A stretch of 64,000 nt of DNA from Blasia pusilla (GCA_050084515.1 CM114272.1:36890001-36954000); one strand, 5' to 3'; shown: positions 12,816 through 26,162, counted from the first letter of the stretch. Notes: generated by a model from the sequence alone, not told the origin. Numbers and translations are program-made.

Positions 12816-14383
12816 AAATGTAATGAGAACTTCTATAGAGTAGAGAGAACCTCAAATATTGCAAATACTAACATGGTTAAAAATGACATTGCTTTGTTCA
12901 TCGCAAGAGTAGGATCATAGTAATTTAGGCATATTATCATTGAAATTAAATACGTATCTATAATATTGACAAAATTATCTTTTCAAGGTGTGTAAAATAT
13001 TTTTTGACTTTATTTTATCTTTAACTCACCATAGAAAACCATCATCCTTTGTTTTTAAACTACAAATGAAAATTTGTGCCTATATTTTCATGACTCAAGG
13101 TGGGTACAAAGTGCCTAAGTCCAAATTGAATAGCCTATTATATGAGGACATGTCTTTTTTGTCTATAAATGTAAATATCTATTAAGGGAGTTTTACATTG
13201 AGATAAATTTTGTAATGCACGGCCCTTGTAAATTGCATGTCAAACCAATTAGTGGCTTTTGGCTAAAGATATTTTCTGTCATAAGTTCATATTCCTTCCA
13301 ATATTCTTTCCTAATGGGAAAATAGAATGCAAATTCTTTAAACATTCACTTTTTGTGTATTATTATTGTAGAGTGGGCCTAAAAGATGAGAATGCCTCGA
13401 AAAAGTGTCACCTATCTAAAGGCTTATCCATACAATTATTTTTGGAGAAATATCTTATGGCACATGAAATAATTCTAGATGCTAGTGCTATGACCCTATG
13501 GTTGTATTCAAGAGATGTATTAACCCTATTCAACCCCTAGTTATGCATTAACCAAGTGTAGGGATTTTTATGTCTAGTTCTTAGCGTGGATTATTTTATA
13601 ATACTTTGCACTATCTATCCTTATATACAATGTTGAATTTGGGTCACATATCTTTTTCTCTATCATTGGAAAAAATTCATTTTCTTATAATAAAAAAATT
13701 TCAAGTTATTTTTTTAAGGAAGATATTTATATCCAAAAAATATTCCCACATAGTTTAATTGTTTCTCTAAGCTTCACATGACAAAATCAACTAGTGCTTG
13801 GAGATAATGGTCCTTATGGACGCATAATCACAACATCTTGTGAGGTGTAGCCAACGTATTCTTTGGAGATCTTATCTTCAAGAATTATTGGAAAACACTA
13901 TCTTTCATATGTAGATCTCGTCAAATTTTGCAATTATATAATTAGAAGTACTAGATTATTTTTGAGATGAGAAGCATCAAGTTGGATCTATCTATCTTGT
14001 ATAAATAAGAATTCATATGCAATTAGTACAAGTGCAAGAATTTCTCATTATAAGAAATCATATGCATATGCTTTCATGCCATTAATACAAATTCAATTCG
14101 TTAGGAAACTCTTTATTTTCATAAAAATATGCAATTTTCTTCTCATAAATATGATAAAATTTAAATATTCTTTCAAAAATATCCAATTATATAGATGCCA
14201 AGAGATCCCTCAAATTATATTTCTTAGTTTCAATTTTTTAGAATATTCTCTCCATATCAAGTAACCTGCCTCTATTAAATTTTGATATAGTGGATCAAAC
14301 TACTAACTATTCCAATACTTTAAACTCACATGTGGTTTAATGACTCACATACCCTTGTATATGAGATAATATAACATTCATCA
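12816..14383. other. AT-rich DNA, no gene seen
   Basis: Strongly AT-rich with only short unsupported ORFs. It ends at the copia 5' LTR. Confidence 0.4.
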
Positions 14384-14530
14384 TGTTGGATTCTCAACAT
14401 CCACTTCTCTGGGCATTATTAATCTGATCGGCCGTCTTGTATGATGAGAAGCCTAGATTGATGGTTCCGACTTAGACTTCGAAGGAGTCAAACTAATATG
14501 ATGTAGGTGATTTATGGAATAGCGTTATTA

Positions 14531-14597
14531 GGATTATCTAACCCTATATTGCGTCAAGGTGGGGGGCACCCTAATGCAATATAGGGTTAGATAATCC
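14531..14597. repeat. 22-bp inverted repeat inside the copia 5' LTR
   Basis: GGATTATCTAACCCTATATT followed by GC (14531-14552) is exactly reverse-complemented at 14576-14597, with a 23-nt spacer containing GGTGGGGGGCACC. The 3' LTR has only one related arm (ggatatatctaaccctatat), so the second arm arose after or outside normal LTR templating. Confidence 0.9.
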
Positions 14598-14639
14598 TAG
14601 TAATAGAAAATTTTCTACTAATAGAAACAAAAAAATAGG

Positions 14640-14646
14640 TATAAAA
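14640..14646 (+). promoter_or_regulatory. TATA box of copia 5' LTR
   Basis: TATAAAA in the middle of the 5' LTR. The corresponding place in the 3' LTR carries TATAAATAG (19103-19111). This is the likely U3 core promoter. Confidence 0.5.
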
Positions 14647-14831
14647 CCCTAGTTTCCCGTATAGTGAAATAGTCGAGAGCCGTATCCGTAACGCATTATC
14701 GTATGCCAAGTTATCTCCATATTTAGGTTCCATTGAAACTCTTCTGTGAGCGCACGGACGGACAAGGTCACTTTGTATCTCCAAGTTTTATAAAATATTT
14801 CAGTGATTTCGTCACTTTCTGTTTTCTTACA

Positions 14832-14843
14832 TGGTATCAGAGC
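14832..14843 (+). promoter_or_regulatory. Primer binding site for initiator tRNA-Met
   Basis: TGGTATCAGAGC directly abuts the 5' LTR. It is complementary to the 3' end of plant initiator tRNA-Met, the usual primer of Ty1/copia reverse transcription. Confidence 0.93.
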
Positions 14844-14903
14844 AGTAGGTTTTCGAGTATTTTGTATCTGGCGATCTAGTGTGTTTGCACAAAATCTTGA
14901 GAG

Positions 14904-15760
14904 ATGGCTACTTATTTGTCAGTTCGTGCTGGTCCTCCTCCGCTAGGTGAAGAGAAGTTAAATGGGACGAACTAGACATTGTGGAAGTTCAAAATAAGAA
15001 CTGTCCTTGAATTATTTGAGATCTGGGAGACGGCCATAGGGGTTGATTCGAATCCACAAGCTACTTTGAGTTCTGCATGTTTATCTTCATCTCGTGATAT
15101 CGATCATGTTGTATTGTCGGCATGAAAACGTAGAAATTCTGATGCTCTATATGTGATTGTCACGAATGTAACAGATTCTTTCATGACTCTCATTCAACAT
15201 ACGACCATGGCTGATGAGGCGTGGAACATTTTGACGAATCAGTATGAAACGAGGAATGAGACTCGGATTCAGAATCTAGAGAATCAAATTACGTAAGAGA
15301 AATTTTCAAGAGGAGAAAGCGCGGAGTAATTTTTGACAAGGATCAAGAACCTTCAAGATCATATGGCGTTCGTAGGAATTAAAAGTCTAGCGAAGATTTG
15401 GCACGTCGGTGCATAAGGATTTTTCCTCCTAGGAATGACAGTTTGGTCACTGCATTGAATACTCAAGAAAGATCCATGCCGCTTACTTTTGAACAATTTA
15501 GTGTAATGTTGGTAGAAGAGGAAATGCACTTCAAACCAAGAGACAGAAGTGATGCAGCATTTACTACCAACGTACAGATAGGTAGAAATTAGAATTACAG
15601 TTCAAATATCAAGAAGAAGTTTCCAAGGAAAGGCTTTAAATGGTTTTATTGTGATAAGATAGGTCATCTTATCAAAGATTTTAGAAAGAGGAGTATCGAT
15701 GAGAAGAACGCTTGTTTAAGACCTAAGAAAGAGTCTAGAAATTATGTAGAACTATGAGAA
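14904..15760 (+). pseudogene. Copia gag remnant
   Basis: The ATG at 14904 opens a frame starting MATYLSVRAGPPPLGEEKL, typical of a copia Gag N-terminus. It is broken by stops near 14971 (after NGTN) and 15123, the first two reading like Trp codons turned to stops, and by further stops at about 15295 and 15328. The middle part DEAWNILTNQYETRNETRIQ matches the gag (UBN2-like) fold region. A zinc knuckle relic near 15637-15700 reads WFYCDKIGHLIKDFRKR: the first and last metal-binding Cys are replaced by Trp and Phe, so RNA binding would be lost. The 64-codon ORF at 15398-15592 is an open piece of this gene, not a separate gene. Confidence 0.85.
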
Positions 15761-15799
15761 CATGAGGTAGATATTTGGGTAGCAATCAAAGAGTTTAGC

Positions 15800-17618
15800 A
15801 CACAGGTAGAACATTCCCGTAAGTCAAAGAGTGAAGATGCATTAGTGCTCAATAGTGGAGCATCTAGGCATATGACCAATCATAAGGATTGGTATAGCTC
15901 CTTACAACCTCTACAAGAGCCCATCGTTGTTACTGTTGGGAATAATACAAAGTGCCATGTAGAAGGGAAAGACACAATTTTTGTAGTCTCAAAAAAGGAG
16001 ATGAAAAGAGGTTAATTGATGTATTGTACTTACCAGAGTTGAAGCGCAATTTTCTTTCAAGAGTGTGATTATGGATCGTGACTTAGAAGTTTGTTTCAAG
16101 AAAACTCGAGCAGTCATTGAGGATGCCAATGGGAAAGTAGTGGGTGAAGGTATACGACGTGGAAATATCTACGAGTGGTATGCTTACACGACAAGTGTAG
16201 GTACAGATCTTAGTAGCTGTAAGTTATGGCATGAAAGATTTGGTCACCTTAGCTTTCCCTTACTAAGTCAGATGCAGAAATCTCACATGGTTGCTCATTT
16301 ACCAACAAATTTTGGAGTGTCGGATACATGTGAAGCTTATATGATGGGCAAGCAACACCGACAATCATTTCCACAAGAGTCCAGCAATAGAGCAAAGGCT
16401 CCTCTAGAGCTGATACATGCTTATCTATGTGATAAAATGAGAAGAATGGCATAAGGTGGTTCTTCGTACTTCTTTTAGTTGTCAACGATTATAGTAAGAA
16501 CATGTGGGTGTATTTCCTTCGTGATAAGGCAAGTGCTTTTGGAAAATTTAAAGTATGACAGAAGCTAGTTGAGAATGAGATAAGAAAGAAGGTACATAAG
16601 CTTCGCATCGATCGAGGAGAATAATTCTTATCAACAGAATTCAACAAATATTTGGGGAAGCATGGAATCAAGCGAAAGTTAACCACGACACATACACCAC
16701 AAAAAAATGGAGTTGTTGAGCATCAAAACCGTACAATGGTGGAGAGGGCAAGATGTATGATGAAATCAAAAGGTTTGACAGAAGGATTTTGGGTTGAAGC
16801 TGTTAACACTCCCGTTTACATTCTAAATAAAAGTGCTACCAAGTCAGTGCAAGGCATGATTCCTCATCATTCATACTTTGGTAAGGTACCATCAGTCCAA
16901 TATTTCAGGACTTTTGGTAGTGAGTGCTTTGTACATATTCTTGAAGCATCCAGGACCAACCTGGAGTCCAAGAGTAGGAAGTGCATCTTTATGGGATACA
17001 ATGATGAGTCTAAAGATTATTGCCTATGGTGTCTTGAGGCAAAAAAGATGCTTCTGAGTTATGATGTGATGTTCTAGGAACAACCTCGTCAAGTGGCGGA
17101 TATCAGTGGTCCTTCTATATTATCATCAAACGAAAAGATAACCCACCAGAGCACACCATCAATGTTTATACCTGATCATCAAGAAGAAGAATTTGGTGAT
17201 GATAACAAAGAGCAGCCTGCTCTTCCACTATGATCGTCATACCCTAAGTGGATAAAACAGCTCTTGGATGGTAAGGATCCACCAACAACTGATGAAGTTG
17301 TTACACATCCAAGGAGATCCAAGAGATTAGAGGAGAAGAATAGAGCTTCCGCACATCTCGTCAACATGGCCTTGATGACAGAGGTCTTGAATGTGGAAGA
17401 GCCATCATGCTTGGATGAGGCCCTTGCTTATCCTCAATGGAGAAAGGCCATGCAAATGGAGATGGACGTTATTCAAAGAAATAAAAATTTGACTTTGGTT
17501 GAGAAGCCAAAGGACATGAAGATAATACGCACCAAGGGGGTGTACAAGACCAAGTTCAAGTCGAACGGTACATTGGATAAATTCAAAGCGAGGTTGGTTG
17601 CACAAAGATATTCGTAAA
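15800..17618 (+). pseudogene. Copia protease, integrase and RT N-terminal remnant
   Basis: Near 15835-15880 the frame reads ALVLNSGASRHMTNH. This is the aspartic protease site with the catalytic Asp of DSGAS changed to Asn. At 16065-16454 is the GAG-pre-integrase module, KLWHERFGHLSFPLL. The integrase core follows: RIDRGE then a stop then FLSTEFN near 16610-16640, and TPQKNGVVEHQNRTMVERAR within the open segment 16652-17077. From 17264 to 17617 comes the start of RT: EPSCLDEALAYPQWRKAMQMEMD and GTLDKFKARLVAQRYS. Several stops and frameshifts separate these blocks. Confidence 0.9.
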
Positions 17619-18927
17619 TTGAAGGTTTTGATTATTATGAGACTTTTGCTCCTACTCCAAGGATGACAACCATTTGAATTGTTCTAGTTGTGACAGAACA
17701 AGACGTTGGCTTCAGATATACCAATACGATGTGAAGTCTGCCTTTCTGAACAAGAGTCTCAAGGAGGAGGTATATGTATCTCAACCACCTGGATCAGAAG
17801 AGAAAGTGTGTTTGCTTCATTGAGCATTGTATGGATTGAAGTAAGCCCCAAGGATATGGTATCAACGAATAGATACATTCTTCCGAGAGAAGGATCTCAT
17901 CAAGAGTTCGTTAGAAGCAAATTTGTATGTGTTTTGCAAAGATGGGATGTATATGTTGATAGTCCTATATGTGGATGATTTGATCATCACAGGAGACCAC
18001 AGTAAGAAAATAGAGGAAATGAAGGAAGTCTTGAAATCTAAGTTTGAAATGTCAGATTTAGATCTTTTGCATTACTTTATAGGGTTGGAGATTTGGCAAC
18101 AGTCAAATTCTATTTTTCTCTCTCATAAAAAATATGCTAGAGAAATCTTGAAGGCATTCGGGATGACCCATTGTAAGGTAGTGGTCTCGCCAATGGAGTT
18201 AGAGTTGAAACTCTCAATGGAGGATGTTTCACCATTGGTAGATGAAAATTTGTACAGAAAGCTTGTGGACGGTTTGATATTTTTGTGCAATACTAGACCA
18301 GACATTGGCTTTGTTGTGGGAGTGTTGAGAAGGTTCTTAACTAAGCCTCCTGACAACCATTGGAAGGAAGGGATGCGTATGTTGAAGTTCATCAAGGGTA
18401 CTATCGAGTATGGCATCACCTATGGAGCAAGGAAGGAAATGAAAGCCTTTTGTGACTCGGATTGGGTAGGAGATTCAGATTCTTGGAGATCAGTTTCGGG
18501 TTATTGCTTCTTGATAGGATCAAGTGTGGTGTCATGGATCAGCAAGAAGCAACCTACCATGGCTCTTTCTTCTACCGAGGGAGAGTACAAGGCGGCTTGT
18601 TATGCCTCTTGTGAAGCAGTATAGTTGAGATGGATATTGGAGGACATAGGAGAAGCACCAGAAAGTGCTACTGTAATATGGTGTGACAACCAGAGTTGTA
18701 TTGCCATAGCACATAATCTCGTATTTCATGCTCGTACGAAGCACATAGAGATCAAGTATCATTTTGTTTGTGAGTTGATTGAGAGAGAGGTTTTGAAGTT
18801 ACTCTATTGTCCAACAGAGGATAACCGTGCAGACCTCTTCACGAAAGCTTTGAGCGGAGATCAGCTTCATCGATATCTCGAGGGTCTTGGCATTGGTCCA
18901 AGTGAGTCCCATGAGAATGGATATTGA
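17619..18927 (+). pseudogene. Copia RT catalytic core and RNase H remnant
   Basis: The segment 17923-18624 is open for 233 codons. It contains the RT active site LYVDDLIITG, which is intact, followed by FEMSDLDLLHYFIGLEI and the RNase H start FCDSDWVGDSDSWRSVSGY with KKQPTMALSSTEGEYKAAC. A single TAG after CEAV (near 18622) interrupts it. The same frame then continues at 18625-18927 with WCDNQSCIAIAHN, FHARTKHIEIKYHFV and RADLFTKAL, the standard copia C-terminus. RT upstream of 17923 is frameshifted. This is the best preserved part of the element. Confidence 0.93.
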
Positions 18928-18934
18928 GGAGGGG
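18926..18934 (+). promoter_or_regulatory. Polypurine tract of the copia element
   Basis: GAGGAGGGG lies immediately upstream of the 3' LTR start TGTTGG. This is the position of the plus-strand primer. Confidence 0.85.
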
Positions 18935-19306
18935 TGTTGGATTCTCAACATCCACTTTGAGCACCATTAACTGATCGCCCCTTGTATGAGGAGAAGCTTA
19001 GATTGATGGTTTCGACTTAGACGTCGAAGGAGTGATAATAATATGACGTAGGTGGTGGAGTAGCGTTACTAGGATATATCTAACCCTATATTTCTTTATT
19101 TCTATAAATAGAAATGAAGAAAAAGGTAAAACCCTAGAGCGTGTAAATAAATAGTCAAGAGCCATGGCGGTAGTGCATTCTCGTATGTCGAAGTTATCTT
19201 CATGTTCGGTTTCATGAAGCTCTTATGTGAGCGCATTTAACGGACTAGGCCACTTTGTATCTCCAAGTTTTGTAAAAGATTTTGATTTCGTCACTGTTTT
19301 CTCACA
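18935..19306 (+). repeat. Copia 3' LTR (372 bp)
   Basis: Starts TGTTGGATTCTCAACA and ends TTTTCTCACA. It aligns with the 5' LTR throughout except for the inverted-repeat insertion of the latter. TATA box TATAAATAG at 19103-19111. Confidence 0.93.
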
Positions 19307-20617
19307 CATCCTTTCTTTCTTTTTTTTTTGACAAGTTACATAATTTCTTTACAACCTTCCCTCCATCATCAAGCTTTATCACACAATTCATAACTAACTA
19401 AATTTTAGGTTTTGAAACTATTTAATGAGTGCCATACATTGGGAGAGGTTATCTCTTTTGATATTTTCGTTCAAGGGTCCAAAGCTTATTAATACTTACA
19501 TTAAACATCAAGAAGATGTCCATTATGCTCTTCTTCTCCTTCACTCTTTCTTATCAACTTCAAGATACATGAAAGGAATCTACTAAGGATATCCATGCCA
19601 AGCAATGGCTTCATATCTAATAGGAAATAATATAGACTTTGACATAAGGATGCAATACTTAACACCATATTGAAAGAAAACCCATCTCCTTAACATTTAA
19701 GGGTAGATTATGTGGAATGTGTATACCGCCCAATCTTTGGGAATAAAGTGGAAAACTGGAGTAAGAGTACCAAAAAAATTACAATCTAAGGACCAACCAT
19801 ACATGATACGTAAAGAAGTAAGTATGTGGACAGACCTTCCATGTTAAAAATGATTTCAATTCTTTGGTACATGAGATCTAGAAAGTAGTAACTCCTTCTA
19901 ACTCCTATTATAGAATATAGTTTTTCAAAATCCAAGTGAGAAAAAAACTTGCCTTAAATTGACTAAGATCTTCCAACCATTTCCAATTCCCAACCTTGGT
20001 GAAAATCCCAACATTCAAAACCTAGCCTCAATGATATCTCCACACCCTATGACAAACTTGGTGCCTTCTCAACACTCTCCTTACAAGCTTCCACTAAGCC
20101 TTGGAGACCTCTAAACATTGGGAGTCCTATTCTGATGCTATGATAGTGTCCATCATATTTTCTAGACATTCAACCCCCAACTTTGGCGACCTTTCCACAA
20201 CCACTATCGAACTCTAGAACCTTCCTTTACATACCTCAATGTAGCCTCAAACCAAAAATTAATTCTTTCACTCTTGAATATTTGGGAAGTAAAGTTATTT
20301 TTAATAATTTTGATCCTTGAAATTATCTTAGAGTATATTTGTCTTAATCTTGGTGGTATCAAGCAAGTAGTTAAGGATAATATCCTTGACAACCTTATTA
20401 ATGAATGATGGAAATTTGAAAATGGATGTATTACGAAAAAAAAATCTTGAATAGGTCTAATAGTGCTTAGGCCTTGTTGTTATTGTATCAAGTAGAAAAC
20501 TTGTGGATTTACTTACTCGATTTTTTTCTGTAAAATAAAAGAAACTAATATTGTCATTGATGGAGATATGAATTTTTTTCCTACTATTATGAGTTTGAGA
20601 AGAATGAACATAAATTT
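19307..20617. other. AT-rich DNA, no gene seen
   Basis: No supported gene or repeat beyond the 5-bp copia target duplication at its left edge. Confidence 0.4.
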
Positions 20618-20975
20618 TGTATATTCAATATTCTCTTATGGTTTAGCACCATTAGTATGAGCGACCCCCTTGTTTGAGTAGAAGCCTAAATTGATGGTCT
20701 AGACTTAGACATCAAAGGAATCATAATTACATAATATTGGTCGTTTATGAAATAGAGAGTCATTAGGATGATCAAACCTTTTTTTAATGAATTTTTGCTC
20801 TAAAGATAAGTTAGGAAAATAGGTCAAATAAACTAATTTCAAAGTAGTCAAATGGTGAGAACAACATATGTAGCATGTTCTTATGAGTCTTGTCCAAGAA
20901 ATCGGGCCATTTTGTACTTTTAAGATTCAATTTGGTAATAAATTCAAGGATTTGTTCAAATTCTGTTTTCTTACA
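20618..20975 (+). repeat. Degraded solo LTR of the same copia family
   Basis: Matches the 14.4-19.3 kb LTR in order: agcaccatta, cttgtttgagtagaagcct, attgatggtctagacttagac, atcaaaggaat, ggccattttgtact, and the terminal ctgttttcttaca. No internal region or PBS follows and no target duplication remains. It is clearly more diverged than the two LTRs of the complete element. Confidence 0.75.
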
Positions 20976-21957
20976 CATCTTCCTTTAACAATTAAGTATA
21001 GGCGTAATAACGATTTTGCACTACACAATCATGATGTAAAGTCCTTGAATGGTCACTCAATTAAAAGCACTCTACAAGTGCTTTATTACACGTTGGTAAA
21101 ACACATTTACTTATTAGACTCAAAATAGATTCATAATGGGGATGCATTTTTTAAGACCCCAAGTTTTGTCATGAGTTCATGTATGATTCATAAAGGCAAT
21201 ATTTTTTCAAAAACATTTGCTCATACTTACATAAATTGACCATGAGGGAAGATACCTATAATCTCAATTTGTGGTGGTATGAAGTTTTGGAACCTAATCA
21301 TTATTTGACTAATCATTTGATTCTTTTAGACTAGAAGTGTTGATAAGGATGCTTCAAAATAATGCCTAATGTATATTGGGCACTAGTAGTTGCATGTCAA
21401 AGAAATTTGATTCATCAAATATCTATGCAAATATTTGGGTAAGCTCTTCTCTTTCTTAACCTTTGAATTTCCGCCATATATCCTTTAGTGACATAGGTGT
21501 CCTCTTCCTATTCAATAGAAGAAACTTTCCTTTTAACATTTTTAAAAGACTTAACATGGTAGGCATTCCAATATGCTTATAAAAGGCTATAAGGAAAAAA
21601 TGTGATAAAAAAAACATAAAAATTATCCCCGTGGTACTACTAGGTGCTTAGAGTATGAAAAAGGAAACATAGTACAGTAGTACTAGTCCAAAATAGTATT
21701 GTATAGAAAGATACCACAAAGTGGTTAAAATAACATGATCTCACACTCAACGATCTCACATTTCATGATGTCTTTTGTTGTATTTATCCTATTTACATTC
21801 CAAGTGAGAAGAAGATGAAGTTTAGGTTAAAAAAAAGAGTCTTTTGGTCTATGTTATAGATTCTAAGGGTAATCAATGTTATAATATTTGTACCTAGAAA
21901 TTTTGCGCCAATAGACATGTGACGTTTCATGAATAAAATCATGTCATGAAAACCTTG
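20976..21957. other. AT-rich DNA, no gene seen
   Basis: No supported gene or repeat. Confidence 0.4.
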
Positions 21958-21965
21958 ATCATGTT

Positions 21966-22880
21966 CAAGGTTGTACACGGAAAAAGTCTCTGTCTACGGA
22001 CTTATGTCCGTTCTTGGGATGGATATGTCCATGCGGATTGAGTTTCCCAGCCACAACGTAGACCTAGGCTTAATCTGCCCACACACAATCCAATGAACTA
22101 TCACTCATTCTTGCCACCAATTTGTTAGTCTGCAAACATGTCCATGTCGGCAAAATTATGTACATCCCTCTCGACACACATATCTATTCGGGATTGGGTA
22201 ATTGCATTCCGCCATCGAGCATGCCTTGTACGTAACCTAATCTCGGGCTTGGCAACCTGCACCCATTTTTTAGCTCGCATGAGCCCGCCCTAAGCCCACG
22301 GGAAGGCGGACCTATGCGGGCTCGGCAAGGGCTCATAGTCTCCACGCCCGTTTGATGCAAGCCTGCACCCATTCTGCATCAAGTATGTGTGGGCCACTAG
22401 GTGTGAAAAAACCTGGGTGGGGGATCCGTGAGGGCATGTCCATCCCATGGAAAGACTTCTTCGTTTCCATGCAACCTTGGCCCACACCTAGCCGGCGCCT
22501 TGCTCGTGGAGGCCCACGTCAAGAGTGGGCATGCACTCGCTCGAGAGGTGTGTACTAAGCCAACGTGGCCTACACTAGCCCGCCCTAAGTCCATGGAAGA
22601 CCCCATGAGGCCATAGCCACACATGCCCCTTGGAGCCCTAATCTATGTGGGGCCATACGTGGGCTTGATACCATCCAGTGAAGGCTCATAGACGCACACT
22701 CATTTGATCCATGCGCACTTCCCTTATTCAAAGCTTGTACCCGCTCTTGAGTCCGGAGCTTGCACAAGCCAAGGATATCGGAAAACTTGGGTTGGAATCT
22801 ATTGGGTATGTTTGATGATATAATTGGAATTTTGACATATCTGTCCCATGGACACACAATTCTATTTCCATGCAACCATG
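21966..22880 (+). mobile_element. Non-autonomous hAT-like element, 915 bp
   Basis: Left terminus CAAGGTTGTACACGGAAAAA; right terminus, read inward on the minus strand, CATGGTTGCATGGAAATAG. It is bounded by a perfect 8-bp duplication ATCATGTT (21958-21965 and 22881-22888), the size hAT transposases generate. The interior is GC-rich with repeated gcccgc/gcgggc motifs, resembling the subterminal zones of the 11.4-kb element at 37.6-49.0 kb. The ORFs inside are short and repetitive, and none encodes a transposase. Confidence 0.9.
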
Positions 22881-22889
22881 ATCATGTTT

Positions 22890-23475
22890 AGATTGATGCT
22901 ATTATAATGATTGGTATTATTGAATAATTGATAAGGAAGATAAAAAATGGTTGCAAGAAAATTGTGAGTTGAAAGACTTAGGAGAGGTTGAGTATTTTCT
23001 TGGTGAAGAGTTTATCAAGGATGGAATTGGTATATGACTTTTTCAATACGATTATGCTTGTGATAAGCTTTCTAATGAAGTTGCAATTAAGTTCAGACTT
23101 CACTACTTATCATCCAAGTCTTTGGAACATGTATTTTATATAGATTAGGTAGGAAGTACCTTGGACAAAAGATTCACATTTGGGTTTGTGTTTAGTTTTA
23201 GGAGCTTTACACCACGTTGGGTTTGGAAGAAACAAACAACCATTTCCTTTTGTCAACATATAGAGCTACTATGCATGGAGGCATCATAATTAGATTTTTA
23301 AGCAATCTTCTTGTAGATATAGCCTGAAATATTTAGATCCAAATAGCAAATATGCAAGTAATCTATGAGAATTTCTTTGCAAACAACTCACTTTTTCATT
23401 CAACAAGAAAGTATATTGAGTTGTATTATTGTTTCATCAGTGAGAAAGTTTGGGTAGGTAAAGTAGAGCTTACAT
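22890..23475 (+). pseudogene. Second Ty1/copia RT and RNase H remnant
   Basis: Begins near ELKDLGEVEYFLGEEFIK, the segment after the RT YVDD site. It passes through PRWVWKKQTTISFCQHIELL (the RNase H KKQTTISLSSTEAEY block) near 23215-23285, and ends with STRKYIELYYCFISEKVWVG near 23400-23455 (the TKHIDI..HFIREKV block). Frames are broken throughout. It lies between two hAT-like sequences. Confidence 0.7.
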
Positions 23476-24185
<710 letters not shown>

Positions 24186-24193
24186 CATTTGAC

Positions 24194-24510
24194 CATGGTT
24201 GCAAAAGAATAGACAAGTCCATCCGTAGGGCGGACATGGAGAGACAAGTGTGGACATATTTACGGATATGGATTCTAAGAGGTGGGGCCCACACTTTATA
24301 GCTTATGGTGGAACTCAACGCAGGGGTGGACGAGGCAATAAGGAGGTAGAGGAAGGAAGAAACGAAAAAGTGTGGAACATGGAGGCAAGTAAGGGGGATG
24401 AGGAGAAGGAGAAGGTGGGGCCCGCATTGACAAGTCCTTCTATTAGGCGGGGACGTAAGTCCACGCACATGGACATGTCTCAGACCTAAATTTGTCCACA
24501 TCGAACCTTG
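24194..24510 (-). mobile_element. Non-autonomous hAT-like element, 317 bp
   Basis: Termini CATGGTTGCAAAAG (left) and CAAGGTTCGATGTGGACAAA (right, minus-strand reading), flanked by a perfect 8-bp duplication CATTTGAC (24186-24193 and 24511-24518). Same size class as 29870-30185 but in the opposite orientation. The interior shows GGACA/TGTCC subterminal motifs and a purine-rich core (gaggagaaggagaagg). Confidence 0.92.
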
Positions 24511-24518
24511 CATTTGAC

Positions 24519-26154
24519 TATGTTGCAACTATGAGGAGTCGTGAAATCCTCCATTTGCAATCATATCATAAACTTAGACTCATATATATTCTTTCAAGTT
24601 GAAGTAAAGTCATAAGTGTCAAGTAATTCCCTATGGTTGAGAATTTTATAGAAGTATATCTATCTAATCCACATCCTTCATGATTTGTGATTGAATTTTA
24701 TTGATAATTTGCTTAGAAAAATTCATGATGTAGGAATCCTTAGGCGTTTTCAATCAATTATTGACACTAAGAAAAGTAGGGTTCTTATGATTTGACAATG
24801 GATGACTTTTGTACAAAATCACTCCACATTTGGCTTGATTGGTTTAAATCTATATTTTTTGACTTACCAAAACCAATATAGTTATATCCTCATCACTTGT
24901 AAAGTAATTATAATGATATATATGACATAAGTCATAAAATATTAGATATATCATTAAATACTATATATAAAATATGACTTGAAGAAAATAGGTAAATTAT
25001 TCATTGTAGATCTCTTCTAGCATAAGGGAGTACCATAAAATGTTTGTAAAGAGCTATTGTAAGAAGGAAATTTCATTACAAATACTATAGTTCAACTCCT
25101 TTTATCAATTAAGTGAAAGGTGTAACTTGCTTTGATAACCTTTGCAGAGAGGGATTTTTTTCTAACGATTGAATAATCTTCAAACTTCAGATATTTTATG
25201 AAAGATACTTTAATTGATTTTTACTATTCATATTTTCAAAAAAGTAATTTTTTTTCGAAATTCCATATATTATATTTTTTTGATTTTGGATGTTTAGTTT
25301 CCTTTCATTAAAAGATCATTCCACATAATTTTAGTCTATCCATAAAGATAAATAAATTTACTCATTTTCAAAATATTTTATTATGAATGTGAGTTTAAAA
25401 GAGTATCCATAAGGGCCAATACTTATTGAACTTACTATTGCAACTCTGTGCAAGCTGCATTTATTTCAATAAATTTTGAAGAAAATATTTTAACCACTTG
25501 ATAAAATTTTATGAAGTGGTTCTTTTAGATAAGTTGAGTCTTTTAGGTTCTTTTTATCTAAGAAAGGCATGATATATAAAAGACAATATGAGAGCACAAC
25601 AAGCAAGAGAGAAGGTGAACTCCCACCATCAACTAGACCTATCATAATAATTAGTGGAACATAAAGAAAAAGTGAAACCCCTTACAAACTAACCTCACTA
25701 AAAATTATCAACTAGAGCTAAGAGCATGCACATTTGAGAAAAGGACCTCTTAAAGCAACATCTCCCCCAACTTGAGCAAACTTCAAAATCCCATCAACCT
25801 AGGGATAATTAAACACAAAAAGCTATAGTAGCTAGAACACAACAAAGCATACTACTATTTTTTTTGGTTGGGGAATGGTGATAGAGCTTAAGAGAAGATG
25901 AGGGCAAGTTGGGTGTTATCCATTGAACTTGGCACCCGCTAAGAGTAGTTGTGGATAACGTTTACTTGTTTCCCAACAAGGAACCGTTTGATGAACCTAT
26001 AGGATTCATAACATTTCAAATATAGTGTATTTGGAAATCTATAACTTTGGGAACAAATTCCAAAGGAACCCCCTTCCTATAAATTCCTATAAAGGCATCC
26101 TTATAAACCCCTATGTCTGAGGTTATAATCCTAACTTATAATAATTGACATAGC
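24519..26154. other. AT-rich DNA, no gene seen
   Basis: No supported coding region, RNA gene or repeat. Confidence 0.4.
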
Positions 26155-26162
26155 CCCATGGG

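Larger units (their letters stand above)
14384..14831 (+). repeat. Copia 5' LTR (448 bp)
   Basis: Starts TGTTGGATTCTCAACA and ends TTTTCTTACA, immediately followed by the PBS. It is 76 bp longer than the 3' LTR, largely because of an inverted duplication at 14531-14597 that the 3' LTR lacks. It contains a TATA box at 14640-14646. Confidence 0.93.
14384..19306 (+). mobile_element. Complete but decayed Ty1/copia retrotransposon
   Basis: A 4.9-kb element with two LTRs sharing TGTTGGATTCTCAACA starts and TTTTCT(T/C)ACA ends, a tRNA-iMet primer binding site, gag-pol debris in copia order (gag, protease, integrase, RT, RNase H) and a polypurine tract. Flanks CATCA (14379-14383) and CATCC (19307-19311) form a 5-bp target duplication with one mismatch. 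The reading frame carries several stops and frameshifts, and the protease and zinc-knuckle residues are lost, so it is not autonomous. Visible LTR divergence says the insertion is not recent. A degraded LTR of the same family lies at 20618-20975. Confidence 0.95.

Noticed and set aside
14832-14843. tRNA-like sequence TGGTATCAGAGC
   Set aside because: It is the primer binding site next to the LTR; no tRNA cloverleaf surrounds it.
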